Source: Flammula alnicola (lineage: Eukaryota > Basidiomycota > Agaricomycetes > Agaricales > Strophariaceae). From it: a DNA stretch of 64,000 bases. The stretch is taken from contig JADNRV010000047.1 of assembly GCA_015499995.1 (NCBI GenBank), forward strand, positions 124,001-188,000, written 5' to 3'. Positions 25,676 through 37,950 of this stretch are shown here, piece after piece. How positions within the stretch are numbered: the first letter of the stretch is position 1; each line of letters starts with the position of its first letter. The notes under the pieces were generated by a model that was not told the origin of the DNA, made no database searches, and saw only the letters and a program-made list of their open reading frames with translations. The translations under genes and the position numbers were made by a program.

Positions 25676-27288
25676 CTACAACTTTTCCATCTCCAAGCTC
25701 GCCAGTACGAATGCCGCAAGACCTTTTAAATCGTTGACATCCGTAGTTTGACTGACGTAATACTACACGCATACAGAGATATGTTGGGTAAATCATGCGA
25801 CACGATAACATATAACTCACGTTAAAATCTCCAGTCGTATCCAAGCTTCCGACCTGAGAGAAAACGTAAAATAACATGTATTTACAGTAGATGTTCCGAA
25901 AGGTACTCACAATCACAGTGTTCAGCCAATTCATCGTCCCATCGGGGTTTGGCACCACCCAGTTATTAACCATGTATTCGTACGCCTTTTTCGCAGACTT
26001 GACAATACTTCCATCTGGATCCCCTACATGCCCAAGTCTCACTGCTTTCAACATGGAGTAAACGAACATCGCACCCGCACTGCTCTCAAAATAGTTCTTC
26101 ACCCTCCCAGGCTGCGTAATTACAAGCCACCACACACCACTCTCTGGATCTCCTGCATCGCGGATGCGCGGTACGAGCGTCTTCAGGATCGACAAAATTC
26201 TTCCGTAGCCAGGGTTAGATTGTGGAATAACGTCGAGCACATCTACGAGGGCCATGGAGTACCATCCAAGTGCGCGATCCCAGACTTCAGGTGAGTGTCC
26301 GCGATCGGGGGAAGCCCAGATGGTCTTGTGCGAGAAATCGTACCCATGGTACAAGAGCCCGGTATTGTTGGGCGCTGTGGAATTTTGGATGGTGTTTTCA
26401 AACATGAGGGTAAATTGTTGGGTTATGTCGGCTAGGGAGCATGATATCAGTGATTTCCTTTAACGGAGGTATGAAAGACACACCCCAAGCCGTTTCATTT
26501 TCGGGCTGGAACGTCTTCGTGTACTGCGCATAGAATACTTCGCCCATGTAGATGCCGTCCAACCAACCTGACGAAGCGCATCTTACCATGAGAAACACGA
26601 GGGTGATGTCACTGCTTAGCTTTCCGCGTGCGCACCTTGGTTAGGATATATTAGCTTGTGCCAGAACTGGCCCTGCGCAGTGCGAGGATGCGAATTGAGC
26701 TGGCCACGGAATATTCCAGCAGCAGTTTTATACTTGGCCAGGCCAGTTTGCTCGTACCTATTCGCCTATTCGACAGCCTATCTTTTCAGTAGAAGTATGG
26801 TATGTAGATGAATCGAAGGACTCACAGGTATATCATTGTTGGACCCGTTCTTAGGACCAATTTGACGTTAGCAGGTTATGCTAAATTTTTAAGAATGTTG
26901 GATACCACGCACCTCAAAGGGTCAAGGACGTAGTCTCCAACACTGTAGCCATAAGTTGCAGGAGCTTTGATACGGTCGCGGCTATCAGGCAACATAAAAC
27001 TCACTTGTAGCTCCCATGGACAGTCCCGTTGCTGAACACGATATTATCGATACCTTTCTGTATATAGTCAAAGTACGTCGTATTTCCCGTTTTCTCAAAC
27101 AGCTGCCGAAGACCGAACTGGAATTCTCCGTGCTCATAGGACACGATCGCGTTTCCATTTGCATCGAGACCGTTTCCTTGTCCTCGCGAAATACCAGAGT
27201 CAGCGGCCCAGATGGCATACGATTGCGGTCGTGCCACGACATCCGCCGCCGTCAGAGTTAAGAAGCCAAGCGAAATCGCGAGCAACAT
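25676..27288 (-). CDS. Secreted GH105-family unsaturated rhamnogalacturonyl hydrolase
   Basis: Eight exons (27288-27005, 26942-26913, 26850-26827, 26757-26636, 26567-26484, 26431-25911, 25853-25821, 25762-25676) sum to 1,185 nt, giving an intact 394-residue protein. The start MLLAISLGFLTLTAADVVA is a signal peptide. The alpha/alpha-barrel family is recognised from YEHGEFQFGLRQLFEKTGN, DYVLDPLRTGPTMIYLYEQT, GQFWHKLIYPNQGWLDGIYM, GEVFYAQY, LLYHGYDFSHKTIWA, SPEVWDRALGWYSMALVDVL and DPESGVWWLVITQPG. The Asp in WDRALGW lies where GH105 enzymes have a catalytic acid. Such enzymes remove the unsaturated uronic acid left by rhamnogalacturonan lyases during pectin breakdown outside the cell. A fragment duplicate lies inverted at 37,030-37,705. 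Confidence 0.88.
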
Positions 27289-27636
27289 GGAAAAGGATGG
27301 GTTTGTCGAAGATGGGTTGAATTCAGCGGATTCTTATACTCACAATCAATTCAGGAAGAGCGTCCTAAAAATAGGTTTGTTCAGGTGAACGAGCAAATGT
27401 TCACTAAACACGGCCCGCTCGGATGATGCCAAGTTTTGTTGCGCATCTACATATAAAGAGAAGTCTTTGAATAAGGGGCTTCCCTGGTCGCGACTGATGA
27501 CCTACAGACACCTCTCATTTAACTACTCACATGGACCCGGGCCTGAAAGACGATTGTCAAACTTCGGCAGGAGCTTCAATCCATTGGTCGCGTCAGCAGC
27601 TAATCGTACTGTACACACGCCATACAAAATCGCATC

Positions 27637-27840
27637 CTTCCCGTCGAGATAACTGACAACATTGTCGATAAACTGGGCGCCACCGAACACAAGGAGTCGT
27701 TGGCTTCCATTGCTCTTGTTTAGAGCACATTCCTTGCTCGCGCTCAAGCCCACTTGTTCCGAGTCATTGATTGAACAAGTCTGAAATAGAATGCCCATCC
27801 ATCTCGTAATTCTAGAAAATACACAACCTTCCAGCTAAAT
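27637..27840 (+). pseudogene. F-box gene remnant
   Basis: The plus strand reads ITDNIVDKLGATEHKESLAS, then an in-frame stop, then STFLARAQAHLFRVID, another stop, and NSRKYTTFQ. It matches residues 10-70 of the intact F-box proteins at 40,728 and 44,887 (VTDNIVDELCATGDKKSLSS). It is truncated and has at least two stops. Confidence 0.75.
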
Positions 27841-28098
27841 GCAAAAACGTAGACAGGGCCCCACTTCTCCGTGGTCCGCCGATGTTTGCAATAAACAACT
27901 CATTTTCCTAATGCTTGACATGACGTTGGAACATTTCCAGCATCCCATTTCGAACAACTAGGTACGAGAAATCCAATAGTTGCTGTCCACCGCACATCAT
28001 GCTCGCCCACCATCAAGTCCATCGAGTAATTCAACCAAGTATCCAAACATCACCGTCCTCAGTTATCCGTATCGTCCATCTTCAACTCTCACCACCTC

Positions 28099-28335
28099 CT
28101 AATTCAGCGGCAAAGTATACAACAAGCCTCCCAGCCCCGCGACCTTATTATTCGCCTTCGCAAATCCATCTGGGCTGGGGAACTTATGCCACTCCCCAAA
28201 GAGCACCCCCTGGTTATCTTCGACGAAGTTGATAAACTCGGTCTTGCGGCGCAAGTTTGGGAAGGTGGCGAGCTGGCGCCCGGCAAAGCCTTCGAAGAAA
28301 AAGAGCACGGCGTAAGGCTGGAACACTGCGGACAT
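28099..28335 (-). CDS. Small hypothetical protein, 78 residues
   Basis: The start is at 28335 (MSAVFQPYAVLFFFEGFAGR). A possible 3' splice site (CTCTCGCTAG) lies just upstream, so a 5' exon may exist. The sequence has an aromatic-rich N-terminus and ends NNKVAGLGGLLYTLPLN. Its composition is protein-like and it contains no low-complexity run. I do not recognise it. It could be the last exon of a longer gene. Confidence 0.4.
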   Translation of the reverse strand: MSAVFQPYAVLFFFEGFAGRQLATFPNLRRKTEFINFVEDNQGVLFGEWHKFPSPDGFAKANNKVAGLGGLLYTLPLN

Positions 28336-28469
28336 TGTGCTGGTTGTACTAGCGAGAGAGTGTCCAGTGTTAGTATTAGCTTTAGGAGGGTAGAGAAGGA
28401 CTGACTTTGTACGGTTGAATCTTCGAGACTGGTCACTACTATGTGGGTATGTGATATGCATTACGAGTA

Positions 28470-29849
28470 AGAGAGCGGCGTTTATAACAGTTTTCTCTTA
28501 ATTCAACACTTCACTGAGATTCTAAGGGTTCCAAGATTAAGAACAATGCGTCCTGTAGGATTGAGAATGGAGGCATGCAGAATGGTTCTCCACCGTACGT
28601 TACAAGCTTGATGTGAATGAGAACAATTTTGATTTCGCCTTCCATTTCCACTTCATAGACCGGTCGCTTCGTCTGTAATACATGTAAGAGCTGTTCTTGT
28701 CCAGTGTATTTCACCAGTCAGCGTGCTTTTGCGGTTCCGGAATTAGAACATGGAACGGAAAAATGCAGAGAGATTCAGTCTGTGTCTTGAACAACTGGAT
28801 ATATTGTGATAAAAATACCTATGGTACCATGAGCATATGTGATAGCATGGATGGTCCAGAATCTGCGGGAAGTGATAAATCGAGAGAAGATTACTATAAT
28901 TAGCGCTTCTATTCGATATCCATTCCGAACCCCAGATCAGTGCAAATCACCCAAATTCAATATCATGATCAACCAAACATTTGATTTTTCAACGACGTAA
29001 GTAAGTATGCATGTATGCACCAGCATATAATACTATAGAGTATGTTACAATAGCCACCCAAAAGCACGTACTCGACGGATACGTGTACAACCCGTACCGG
29101 AGCTCAATGCGATGAATGGAATGCGTGAGGTATGCAGGAAGAGGAAGAGTGTTGAAATGACGTGGTATGTGCAATGTGAGGTATAGGTAAGTATGTGAGG
29201 TATGTTTGTATGGGTTATGTGAGGTATACTCGAGTAGTTGTGGGTGGTCGTAACAAAGGCGTAAAACGTGGACAATGATTCCAGAATCGTGAGTGTAGTT
29301 TATTAGAGGTGCTATGTCGATAGCGTGGGGTTGTTAACCGGGGTCGTGTTTCGTTGTATTGTGAGGGAGGGTCGTCAAGACTCGGACGAGGGACGGGTAC
29401 TTGTACCCAAAAAAAGAAAAGGCAGGGGGGGTCGAACAACGGCTCGTCGCATCAGACTCCTGCCCACAAGCGAGGCGGAGGAGCGACGTACACCGTGTGC
29501 CGGACGTGGGGTGTGAAGATAACGCGAAAGCGCTTAGAGGAGAGGTGGATAAAGGGAGGATAAGACAGGCAAGAAAGAACAAAAAACGCCCCGACTCGCA
29601 AGCGAGCGAGCAAGAAGTTGGCATTTGAAAATTGAAAAGCAAAAAAGCACGGCGCACGACGGCAGCGCTCAGCCAAGCCAAAAACGACCCATCGACGCCA
29701 ATCAAGGCGGAGAATCGCCACAGCGGCGAGCGACAGCGAGCCTAATGCGGTGTGCAGTGGCGGTTTCGCGTCTCTCGTCAGAGAGTATCCGACGAAAAGA
29801 AAAAGAAGAAAAAAACAAACCAAACAAGAAAAAAACCACCAAAACCAAA
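28470..29849. other. Spacer, no supported gene
   Basis: This is AT-richer sequence with simple stretches such as GTGAGGTATG repeats at 29,165-29,230. The last few hundred bases are probably the 3' flank of the minus-strand gene ending at 29,850. Open frames here are short and unconvincing. Confidence 0.4.
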
Positions 29850-32800
29850 TCACTCCATCCCACCCGCATACCACTCCACCACCGAATCACAATCAACCTC
29901 CTCCTCCTCCTCTTGCCCCTCCTCCTCCTGGACCTGCCAGCAGACACCCCCCATCCCATCCGCACGCGCAAGACACATCTTCAACGCGCTCTTCCTCTTG
30001 AAGTTGTATCCCTTCCCACCTGCACCCGAGCCCACGCCACCATAACCAGAACCAGAACCAGAACTAGGACACACGCGCCTCCTCGACGCGGTGCGTAGCG
30101 GTGGCGCATCGTCAGGAGGGCGATCATGTAGCTCGCGGAGAGGACGGCGCGCGGTGTGCTTTGGGATTGCTTAGAAGCGGCAGGCGGAGGCGAGGCGCGC
30201 AGGGGCCTCCTCGGTGATGGAGAGGGATCTGGAGAGGTGGAAGATAAGTCGAGGTCCATGACCACGTCGTCCTCGTCCTGCACATCAATCTGCACATCCT
30301 CCTCGAGATCCTCGTCGAAGCGCACATCCAGATCCCCCTCGGCGACACCTTGCGCCTTCAAGAACCCCCTCAAGCGGATCGCGAGCAGCGCATCCTGGAC
30401 GTCCAACTCCGCGGCGCGCTTGTCCTCTCACACTCTCTCCCCTGTGGCATATGGTACGTGGACGCCGAAGAATGTGCGAGCGGCGACGAGGAGGAGGAGG
30501 AGGAGGAGGAGGAGAGAGGCGGAACGCACGAAGCCGCGGCGGCGACGTCGAAGGCGACCCCACAGGCGACGAGCGAGGCGTCGGCGCATCCAACACCATC
30601 GCATCGTCGTCATCATCCTCCTCTACTAGAGGAAACCGCGACGACGCGCCTTCCCTTCCATGGGCGTGGGCGTTGTGGGCAGGCGACTCGTTCCTGGAGC
30701 TGCTCCGCGACGACGCCGCAGAAGCCTCAGCCTCCGCCTCCCGCCGATACCTCTTCTCCAGCCCGTACACGACGGTGCGGTACAGGTAGACGAGGATCTT
30801 GAGTTCGGAGGAGGGGATGCGCTGGCGCCGGCAACTGGCGCGGATGTGTTTTGCGGTGTGCCCTGCGAGGCAGGAACGCGAACCGGGATGAGAGAGGGTG
30901 ATGGTTGGCCGTGTGTTGCTGCTGGTGGTGGCGGGGTGGTGGGGGTAGTGAGGAGACGGACTTGGACGGCGGGAAGCGCGACGGGTCTGACCCTGCCCAG
31001 CTGTGGAGGCGCCTCGACCTCAGGCTCCTCTGGAGACGTCGAAGGGAGTGGCAGGGGCAGGGGCAGGACGTACGCCGGCTTGGGCACAGGTGCGTGGATA
31101 ACCGCCGGCGGGGGTGAGAGGGGCCTCTGTTGCTGCTGTTGGTACTGTTGGTGTTGGTGGTACAACTCAACATCGCCATCAACACCACCAGCACCACCCA
31201 GCTCGCTCGCCTCACTCGCCTCCGGCGGGACAGCGCGACAGGAGAGAGCGAGTACGGCGGCGGCGGGGCGGAGTACGGCGGGGGCTCGTCGGTGTCGCTG
31301 CCGCTCTTCGTCTTCGCCTGTGGCTTGGGAGGATTGACAGTGGACAGTGAAGCGTTGGCGGCGGGGCTGCGAGTGGTCCATATACAGAGCGCAGCGGAGG
31401 CAGAGACAGCGGCGTCGGCGAGGCCGGACGGACGGGTGGGAGTTGTTGTCGGTGGGGGTGGACGGGATCGGTCTCGCGATCACGGTCGTCGACGACGGTG
31501 GAGGTGCGTGCGCCTGCAGCAGCACCGGCGGATGTGGAGGTGGAAGTGGAAGTGGTACCCCTCAGCGCGAGCAAGCGGCGCGGAAGGGGAGGAGCGATAG
31601 CTCGACTCTTCGTCAATGTCAATGACGACAGGGATGATGGTGCGGCGGAAGGCGGTACAGAAGCCGACGCAGATAATTTAGGCGCGGAAATAACGGGTGA
31701 TGAAGAGGAGGATGACGATGCCAAGGAAGAAGTAATGCTATGCGAAGAATGAAAAGATGACGACAACGACAACGGAGAAGAAGTGGAAGCGGTAATCAAA
31801 TGTGAAGAAGCCCGAGAATGAGTATGATTAAGGTTAGAATTTGACAATGGTAAAGAGGCAAAGGTAAAGGCACCGCCGACCCACTGGTCACACTGCCTTT
31901 CCTCGCGCGCTTTCTCGGTGGGAGGGCGCTGGAGGGCGACGGCGAGGGCGGCTTGTGACGGAGCAGGACGTGCGGTGGTGGCGAAGGAGAAGTATTAGCA
32001 GACGAAACTGAAGTGTTCGACGACGACGAAGACCGCGATGAATGCGAAGTAGTAGAAGTGGTTGAATAGGAAGACGTAGTAGATGAAGAACGTGAGGAGG
32101 TAGAACGGGAAGAGGAAGCGGATGAGTAGGTAGAAGAGCGGTACATAGTAGAGCGGTCAAGATCATGCGAAGGTGAGTAGGTACTAGTAGTAGTAGAGGC
32201 AGAGGTAGGGAACGGGATAATGTTGATCTCACTCTTCCGCGCCAGGGACTCCGCCTGGGCCAGCGCATGGAGCGACTTCCGACTCTTCCTCCTCTGCGGC
32301 TTGTCCTTATCGCTGACCACCAGCTCCGGCACCGCCACGGGCACAGGCTCTTCCACATCCACCACCATCTCCACATCCTCTGAATCCTCAACACGCACAG
32401 GCACGGGCACCTCCACAACCTCCACAAAATCAACCTGCAAATCCACCTGCATCGCACTCAAAGACTGCACCGCGCCCTTCAACGCACCCGCACCCGCACC
32501 CGCATCGGCGTGATCGACGGGCACGAGCATCTGCGCTGCATCTTCGCTCGTGCCCTGCGTCGACTGCGAGCGAAACGCCGAGGCCGAGACGTGCGCCAGC
32601 GAGAGCGTGCACGTGGGGCGGGACTTGCGGTGCTGCACCCCCAGGGGCGTGTACGTGTGGCTGCCCATGCCCGCACTCGAGGCCGAGGTCGAGGGGCGTG
32701 TGGTCAGCAGGAAAGGAAGCTTGCGTGAAGTGAAGGAGGAGGAGAGGGGCTTGAGGGTATTAATAGACTTTTTGGAGCGGAGGAGGGTATGGGGCTGTTG

Positions 32801-32884
32801 TTGGCTTTGGGGTGGGGGGCGTGCAGACGCGGACGTGCGTTGTTGTTGGTTAGTGGGGTACACGTGTGGGAGGAAGTAAGGCAT
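29850..32884 (-). CDS. Ser/Pro-rich, low-complexity protein of unknown function (exon structure unresolved)
   Basis: The best start is 32884 (MPYFLPHVYPTNQ). The first open frame covers about 340 residues. It is Ser/Thr/Pro-rich with an acidic middle (VEDSEDVEMVVDVEEPV), a poly-Ser block and a nuclear-localisation-like PPRKRARKGS. Coding then moves to other frames near 31,860, 31,500 and 30,850. Pieces that look genuinely coding are PKPAYVLPLPLPLPSTSPEE, RRQRIPSSELKILVYLYRTV, VEEDDDDDAMVLDAP, QDALLAIRLRGFLKAQGVAE and, at the end, GYNFKRKSALKMCLARADGM followed by an acidic tail. Introns or small indels explain the shifts; I could not fix exact junctions. Probably nuclear (inference). Its 5' region has been copied to 42.9 and 47.1 kb. 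Confidence 0.55.
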
Positions 32885-34780
32885 CTAAGGACGCCGAGCG
32901 ACGGCGTGGCGTTGGAGGACTGGGTATGTGTCGTGAGCGTGAACGTGCCTAGTCGTGAAAAGGTCGTTGACGAAAGAAAAGAGTTGTTGGAGTGGAAGGC
33001 TTGGCTTGGACAGAAGAGAGCAGGTGGAGCAACGTGTAACGACGACGAATGGATGACGGCCTGCGTTTCCTCAACACCGACGAATCCCTCGAACCAAGTG
33101 ACAGCGAGCTCCGAAAGGATCTCAATGAACTACCCCACGGGCACACCAAACCAAACCAAAATCGTCTCGATCGTCAGATAAGCGAACCCTGCGGAGGCAC
33201 AAAGCTGTCGGAAGAAAGGACAGAAAGAGACCGAAAGAGACCCAAGGAAGAGATAGGGGACGGAGGAGGGAGGAGGACGAGGGGAGAGGGAGGAGGGAGA
33301 GGGACGAGGAGGAGGGAAAGGGTGTAGGGTAAGGAAACAAGAGAGAAAACCCGGCGCCGTGGAATATTCACCCCTCGCGTTGCCTCGTGGCCTGCCTCCC
33401 CTCCCAACTTTTCCAGGTCCTTGCAATTGATCCCTGATTGAAATTCGGAGTGTGTAATATGTACGTCAATACTTATATGACGAGCTCGTTACTTACCTAT
33501 CTCTCTTCCCTCTGACGCTTATCTCTCCAGCCGTCTATCTCATGGCGAAGACACCCACATCCACGTCGCCACAACATCGAGGTGTGAGGGAGACATACGG
33601 ACGGCCTCATCGATATTCCTAATCCGCAAATCGGCCCTGAAAAAAAATTACTTTCTTTGGGGACACGCGTTCGTCACGTGCACCGCGTCGTTGTGGTGGT
33701 ACGTTTTTGCTTTTTGTGGGAATCATGCGAATGGCGTTCTCAAGTTGATTACGGATTCCAGAAGATCACAGACTGCTTGACATTTCGTGGACATGTTCGA
33801 TGAACGGCGATTGGTGGTGGGAGACTCTCAGACAAGGCAAGGCAGGCTATCTATCTACCCGCGAGCCTCGCAAGTCCAGCTGCCGTAATCATGGTGATCT
33901 ACGATGTTCTTCCGGATTTCTTCCGCTCTTCTTGTTTTTTTTTTATAACTCGGATTTGTGCGCTATTCTCGTTCATCTCGTCCCATCTTGTCCTCGTCTC
34001 TGCGCTCTCAGCCTCAGGTCCTCGAAAGAGCCTCCATCGCGCACCACGCCCATCGCTCATGCAGAACTATGACTACTATCACGCGTACGTACGCCATCCC
34101 TTCTTAATCAAAATACACGACATCACCTGACCCCTTCCACGATCCATCCTCTGTGCTGCAGCGTGAACCCAGGACCGAGGTCAACAAAGCCTCGTTGCAC
34201 GCATCCCATCTCATCTCACCGTCTTTCGAGGTCCTTATCAGCCTCGTGATGATGATGATGATGATGATTGACGGGACTTCTGCAGCTGGACACGATGGGA
34301 CACACCCCTCTTGATCCGGTTCTGCACGGATACCTCGCCTGGCGGCCTAGCTATGTACTTAGAGGAATTAGTGTTCTGGGACTCGGGCTGGTCTGGTCTC
34401 CGACGCTTCCTTGGATGCTCGCTCAGCCGCTGTATTCGGAGCTGATGTGGGAGGCGTTGATTCGACTCAAGGTCACCCTTTACACGAAGAACTAAATCAC
34501 GCCGTGATTATGCCTTTTCCAATTATATTGTGCCGCGCCGGATGGGGTACTAGTACTCGACCTTGTCTTTGACTTATGGGATTTCCGTATATATCTCTTT
34601 CTCTGTCTCCCAGTCCCTCCAGATCTCTCTTCGTGGCCTTCTGCTATTCCCGCCTGTTAACGCCCAGTGCCATTCTGCAGTGCAGTGCGCAACACTACCA
34701 CGGAGCGAACATCCGACGCGCGACTCGTTTCTCTGTCAGTAAGTACATATGGCACGGCGCTTATTCCACAATAGCTCACT
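32885..34780. repeat. Founder of a dispersed segmental repeat (5' flank and spacer)
   Basis: No gene is supported. Several blocks recur downstream. About 32,840-33,060 recurs at 42,855-43,080 and 47,035-47,215; 33,240-33,440 at 44,585-44,790; and 33,700-34,750 at about 43,400-44,260 and 47,580-48,480. A CT-rich tract, read on the minus strand at 33,235-33,330, is the probable promoter or leader of the Ser/Pro-rich gene. Confidence 0.7.
34248..34268 (+). repeat. (GAT)7 microsatellite
   Basis: There are seven perfect GAT units. The homologous sites at about 43,798 and 48,021 have only three units, so slippage happened after duplication. Confidence 0.95.
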
Positions 34781-34794
34781 TCGCAGCAAGTACA

Positions 34795-35115
34795 AACTAC
34801 ATGATCGGGACACGAGCTGATAAAAAATGCACAGGACTCTACATGGTGGCGCCGCTACATTAAACGTGGGTAATTATGAGACAGGATAAACTCGACCCAA
34901 AGAACCAAAGAGCTGAAAATGAAATTAGTACGACGCATATGTTTAATACCTTTTAGTGACCTAGTTCGCTATATTTCGAGTGCCAGTATTTGTAGGTACA
35001 CCTCCGATGGTCCCGAAAAAATCTATTGGCCGCGACTATATATCTGGAATACATGGTGGTGTACTAAAGTTCACCACTGTCGTGGGCACAGTATCTGTTT
35101 GTGCGACATCTACGG
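34795..35115 (-). pseudogene. Decayed copy of the 187-residue protein gene at 37,951-38,566
   Basis: The plus-strand text matches 37,865-38,340 in order and orientation: TACATGATCGGG, GCGCCTCTACATTAAACG-like, CCAAAGAGCTGAAAATG, TTAGTGACCT and TGTCGTGGGC. It covers the second exon, the intron and part of exon 1. Length changes and substitutions destroy the frame. Confidence 0.7.
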
Positions 35116-35308
35116 CCATCATATGATCGACACGTTAATATTGCTTGCGTTACAGCTGCCCCAGAACTGGCAATGTCAGCAGGGAGAAACATCTAAGAAA
35201 AATAGCCGGCCGTCTGAACTGACTTTCGAAGTTCAGTCGGAGCCTTAATGGACGTCTCCTTCGTGTAGGGGCGGTTGTCTCTTGGTTGTCTCACTCGTCC
35301 TACACGCG

Positions 35309-36651
35309 ATGCAAAAGCGAACCCTTCCTGCGGAGGTAACTGATAACATCGTCGACGAACTGCGCGCTGCCGGAGACAGGCAATCGCTGTCTTCCATCGC
35401 CCTCGCTTCCAGCGTCTTCCTTGCTCGTGCGCAATCTGGCCTATTCCGAGTCATCGATCTGAACAAGATACACTGCCCATCTCTTAATTCTAAAAGATAC
35501 ACCAGTTTCAAGGAGCTGCTCGTCGAGTCTCCAAGGGTTCGGTGGCATGTACGCGCCTTACTGATTGGCGATTTTGTCCCCATCTATAATGGTGCGGGAT
35601 TCAGGTGCCCAGAGTCGTCTTATCCTCGTGGCAAAATGTCCAGGCAGCATTTCCTGGATCTAGAGGCGATAGAGAATTGCTCCCTGGAAAAGGCAGAAGC
35701 TTTGGAATCAATTCTTAGCATGCTGCCGCGTGTGGAACATTTTGCTATCGGTTACCCTGATTCATACCAACTGGAATGGCACACCCTTCCGCCTGCCACT
35801 CAGACCGCAATCGCTGCATTTTTCCAGCAGCCTTCGATTACCTCTATTTCTCTTAGCAGGATTACGGGTCCCTGTCCTTCCCTGATCGCCGACATCGCTC
35901 AACTCTCTCAGCTCACCTCGCTGCACCTCGAAGATATCAGCGTCGATCTTGAAAACGTGTGTTCCCTCAACGAGCTCATCAACTTGAAATCTGCCCTCAC
36001 AAGGCTCCGTAAATTCTGGCTTGTCCCACCCGCTTTATATGCCGCGGCCGGAACGGAGCAAAATTACGTTATGAACAGAGTTGGAAAGGCAATTCTTCAA
36101 ACGGCCAGAGAATCCCTTGAATATTTTGCATGGCACTCCCTGGGGGGTGGACACGGTAAGTCTACTTCTGCGGACGGGCCTTGAAGTTTGGATTCTCAAC
36201 GAATGTTATTCGGACAGATCCCATAAACGTCGGGATTCTCTGCAACTTGAAGGTCATCTGCCTGAGGATTGATAGCTTGGTGGATTACTCTGTCGTGATC
36301 CGACCTTTAATCGTACAATTGACACAGGCGGAGCAGGCCACCATCGAAGTTATCGAGTTGCGGGCATTCAAACCGATGTCTGGGTCTGAACTCGAAAGGA
36401 ATATGGCAGACTGGATGGAGTTCGATGAGCTTCTGCAGCACTCCGCCTTCTCAAGGCTCGTCGAGATACGCGTGATTGAGTACCATCTCACCCATTCTCC
36501 CAACCGGTTCTGTTTTCCAGACAACCCGCCGAAGGCCATCGTTTATCCGACTTTGTTCCCGAAAAGTCGTGAAAGAGGAGTCAAGGTTAACGTCAGAGAA
36601 CTGGCTGATTGCGGGGAAATACTTTCCTATGATGGCCTTACCTGTCTTTAG
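35309..36651 (+). CDS. F-box protein (copy 1), 426 residues
   Basis: The start is ATG at 35309 (MQKRTLPAEVTDNIVDELRA), chosen because the paralogues share it; an upstream in-frame ATG at 35282 is possible. Exon 1 is 35309-36155 and exon 2 is 36218-36651, with a phase-1 intron after HSLGGGH. The N-terminal F-box (LPAEVTDNIVDEL...SLSSIALASSVFLARAQSGL) would bind Skp1 in an SCF ubiquitin ligase. The rest has irregular Leu-rich segments (SITSISLSRI, QLTSLHLEDISVDLENV) that may form LRR-like substrate-binding repeats. Clearly paralogous to the genes at 40,728 and 44,887, but more divergent from them than they are from each other. The substrate is unknown. Confidence 0.85.
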
Positions 36652-37029
36652 TAGATTTTGTAGATCGTAATTCTTGGTTATCCCCCTTGCTCGCGATTTA
36701 TCAGTAGCAGTAATATTATACAACCTGGTCTGTATGTGCTGGTTGAAAGGTAGAGCGAGATTCGTTCTCGTCGCCGTCAATCTTGGCACTGTTCTTCTGC
36801 ACGTCATCTCTTAGTGGATCTATTTGAAGTCCTGTGATGGACCAAGGTACAATCGGAATGTTTATTACAACTGATTGACACCATAGTTTTCTTGCATTTA
36901 ACGTTTTCAGTCACGGTCTTATGCCGGGACATCCATATTACAAGAAGTACTGGAGATGACAGACGTACAGTAGAAATATGATGCAGGGCTTAAACAGCTA
37001 CAATATCTGAGGAAGTGCGTCGACTTTGG

Positions 37030-37705
37030 ATTTGGCGCCATTGATCACTCCGTCTGAGTCGAGAGTGTTGGGAATATTCCGTGGCCAGCTCAATTCGCAT
37101 CCTCGCACCGCGCAAGGCCAGTTCTGGCACAGGCTAAAGTATCCTAACCAATTGCTAACCGAGGTGCGCATGCGGAAAGCTAAGCAGTGACATCGCCCTT
37201 GTGTTTCTTACCGTACAACGCGATCGGTCAGGTTGGTTGGACGGCATCTACGTGGGCGAAGTATTCTATGCGCAATACACGAAGACGTTCCACCCCGAAA
37301 ATGAAACAGCTTGGGGTGTGTTTTTCATACTTCCCTTCGAGGAACATACTCCCTAGCCGACATCACCCAATAATTTACCCTCACGTTTGAAAACACCATC
37401 CAGAATTCCACAGGCGCCCAACAATACCGGGCTCTTGTACCATGGGTATGATTTCTCGCCCACGGCCCTCGTCGATGTGCTCGACGTTATTCCACAATAT
37501 ACCCCTGGGTAAGTACAGAAGAAATTTGTCGATCCGGAGTACCGCACATCCGCGATGCAGGAGATCCAGAGAGTGGTGTGTGTTGGGTTGTGATTACGCA
37601 ACCTGGTAGGTCGAATTCGAAGAACTATTTTAAGAGCAGCAGGGGTGCGATATTCGTTTACTCGATGTTGAAAGCGGCGAGACTTGGGCATGTAGAGGAT
37701 ACAGA
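37030..37705 (+). pseudogene. GH105 gene fragment, inverted duplicate
   Basis: It matches the GH105 gene at 25,676-27,288 in inverted orientation: IFRGQLNSHPRTAQGQFWH, GWLDGIYVGEVFYAQYTKTF, then IRDAGDPESGVCWVVITQPG and IFVYSMLKAARLGHV. The original intron junctions are still present (GTGCGCATG near 37,168; GGTGTGTTTTTC near 37,314), so it is a genomic copy, not a retrocopy. Internal deletions and frame breaks remove the ATG, the signal peptide and most of the catalytic core. Confidence 0.85.
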
Positions 37706-37950
37706 GAGTTTTCATGATTGTAAACAGCTTAGAATTTGTTGCGACAAACAAACTAAGATAGTTTCATTATAGAATCATACATGGAGACCATGGCATATTC
37801 GGCATATAATCAAGATTTAGAAGGCTGAGACGACGAATGGTAGGAGGAATTTGGAAGGGAGAAACGAACTACATGATCGGGCTGACAAACAACCAGGCAA
37901 CCCATGTCCTGCGTGCAGGACTGTACATTGCGGCGCCTCTACATTAAACG

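Noticed and set aside
30156..31625. Long plus-strand open frames opposite the Ser/Pro-rich gene (150-225 codons)
   Set aside because: They are Arg/Gly/Ser-rich shadows of GC-rich low-complexity coding on the other strand, without start context or introns.
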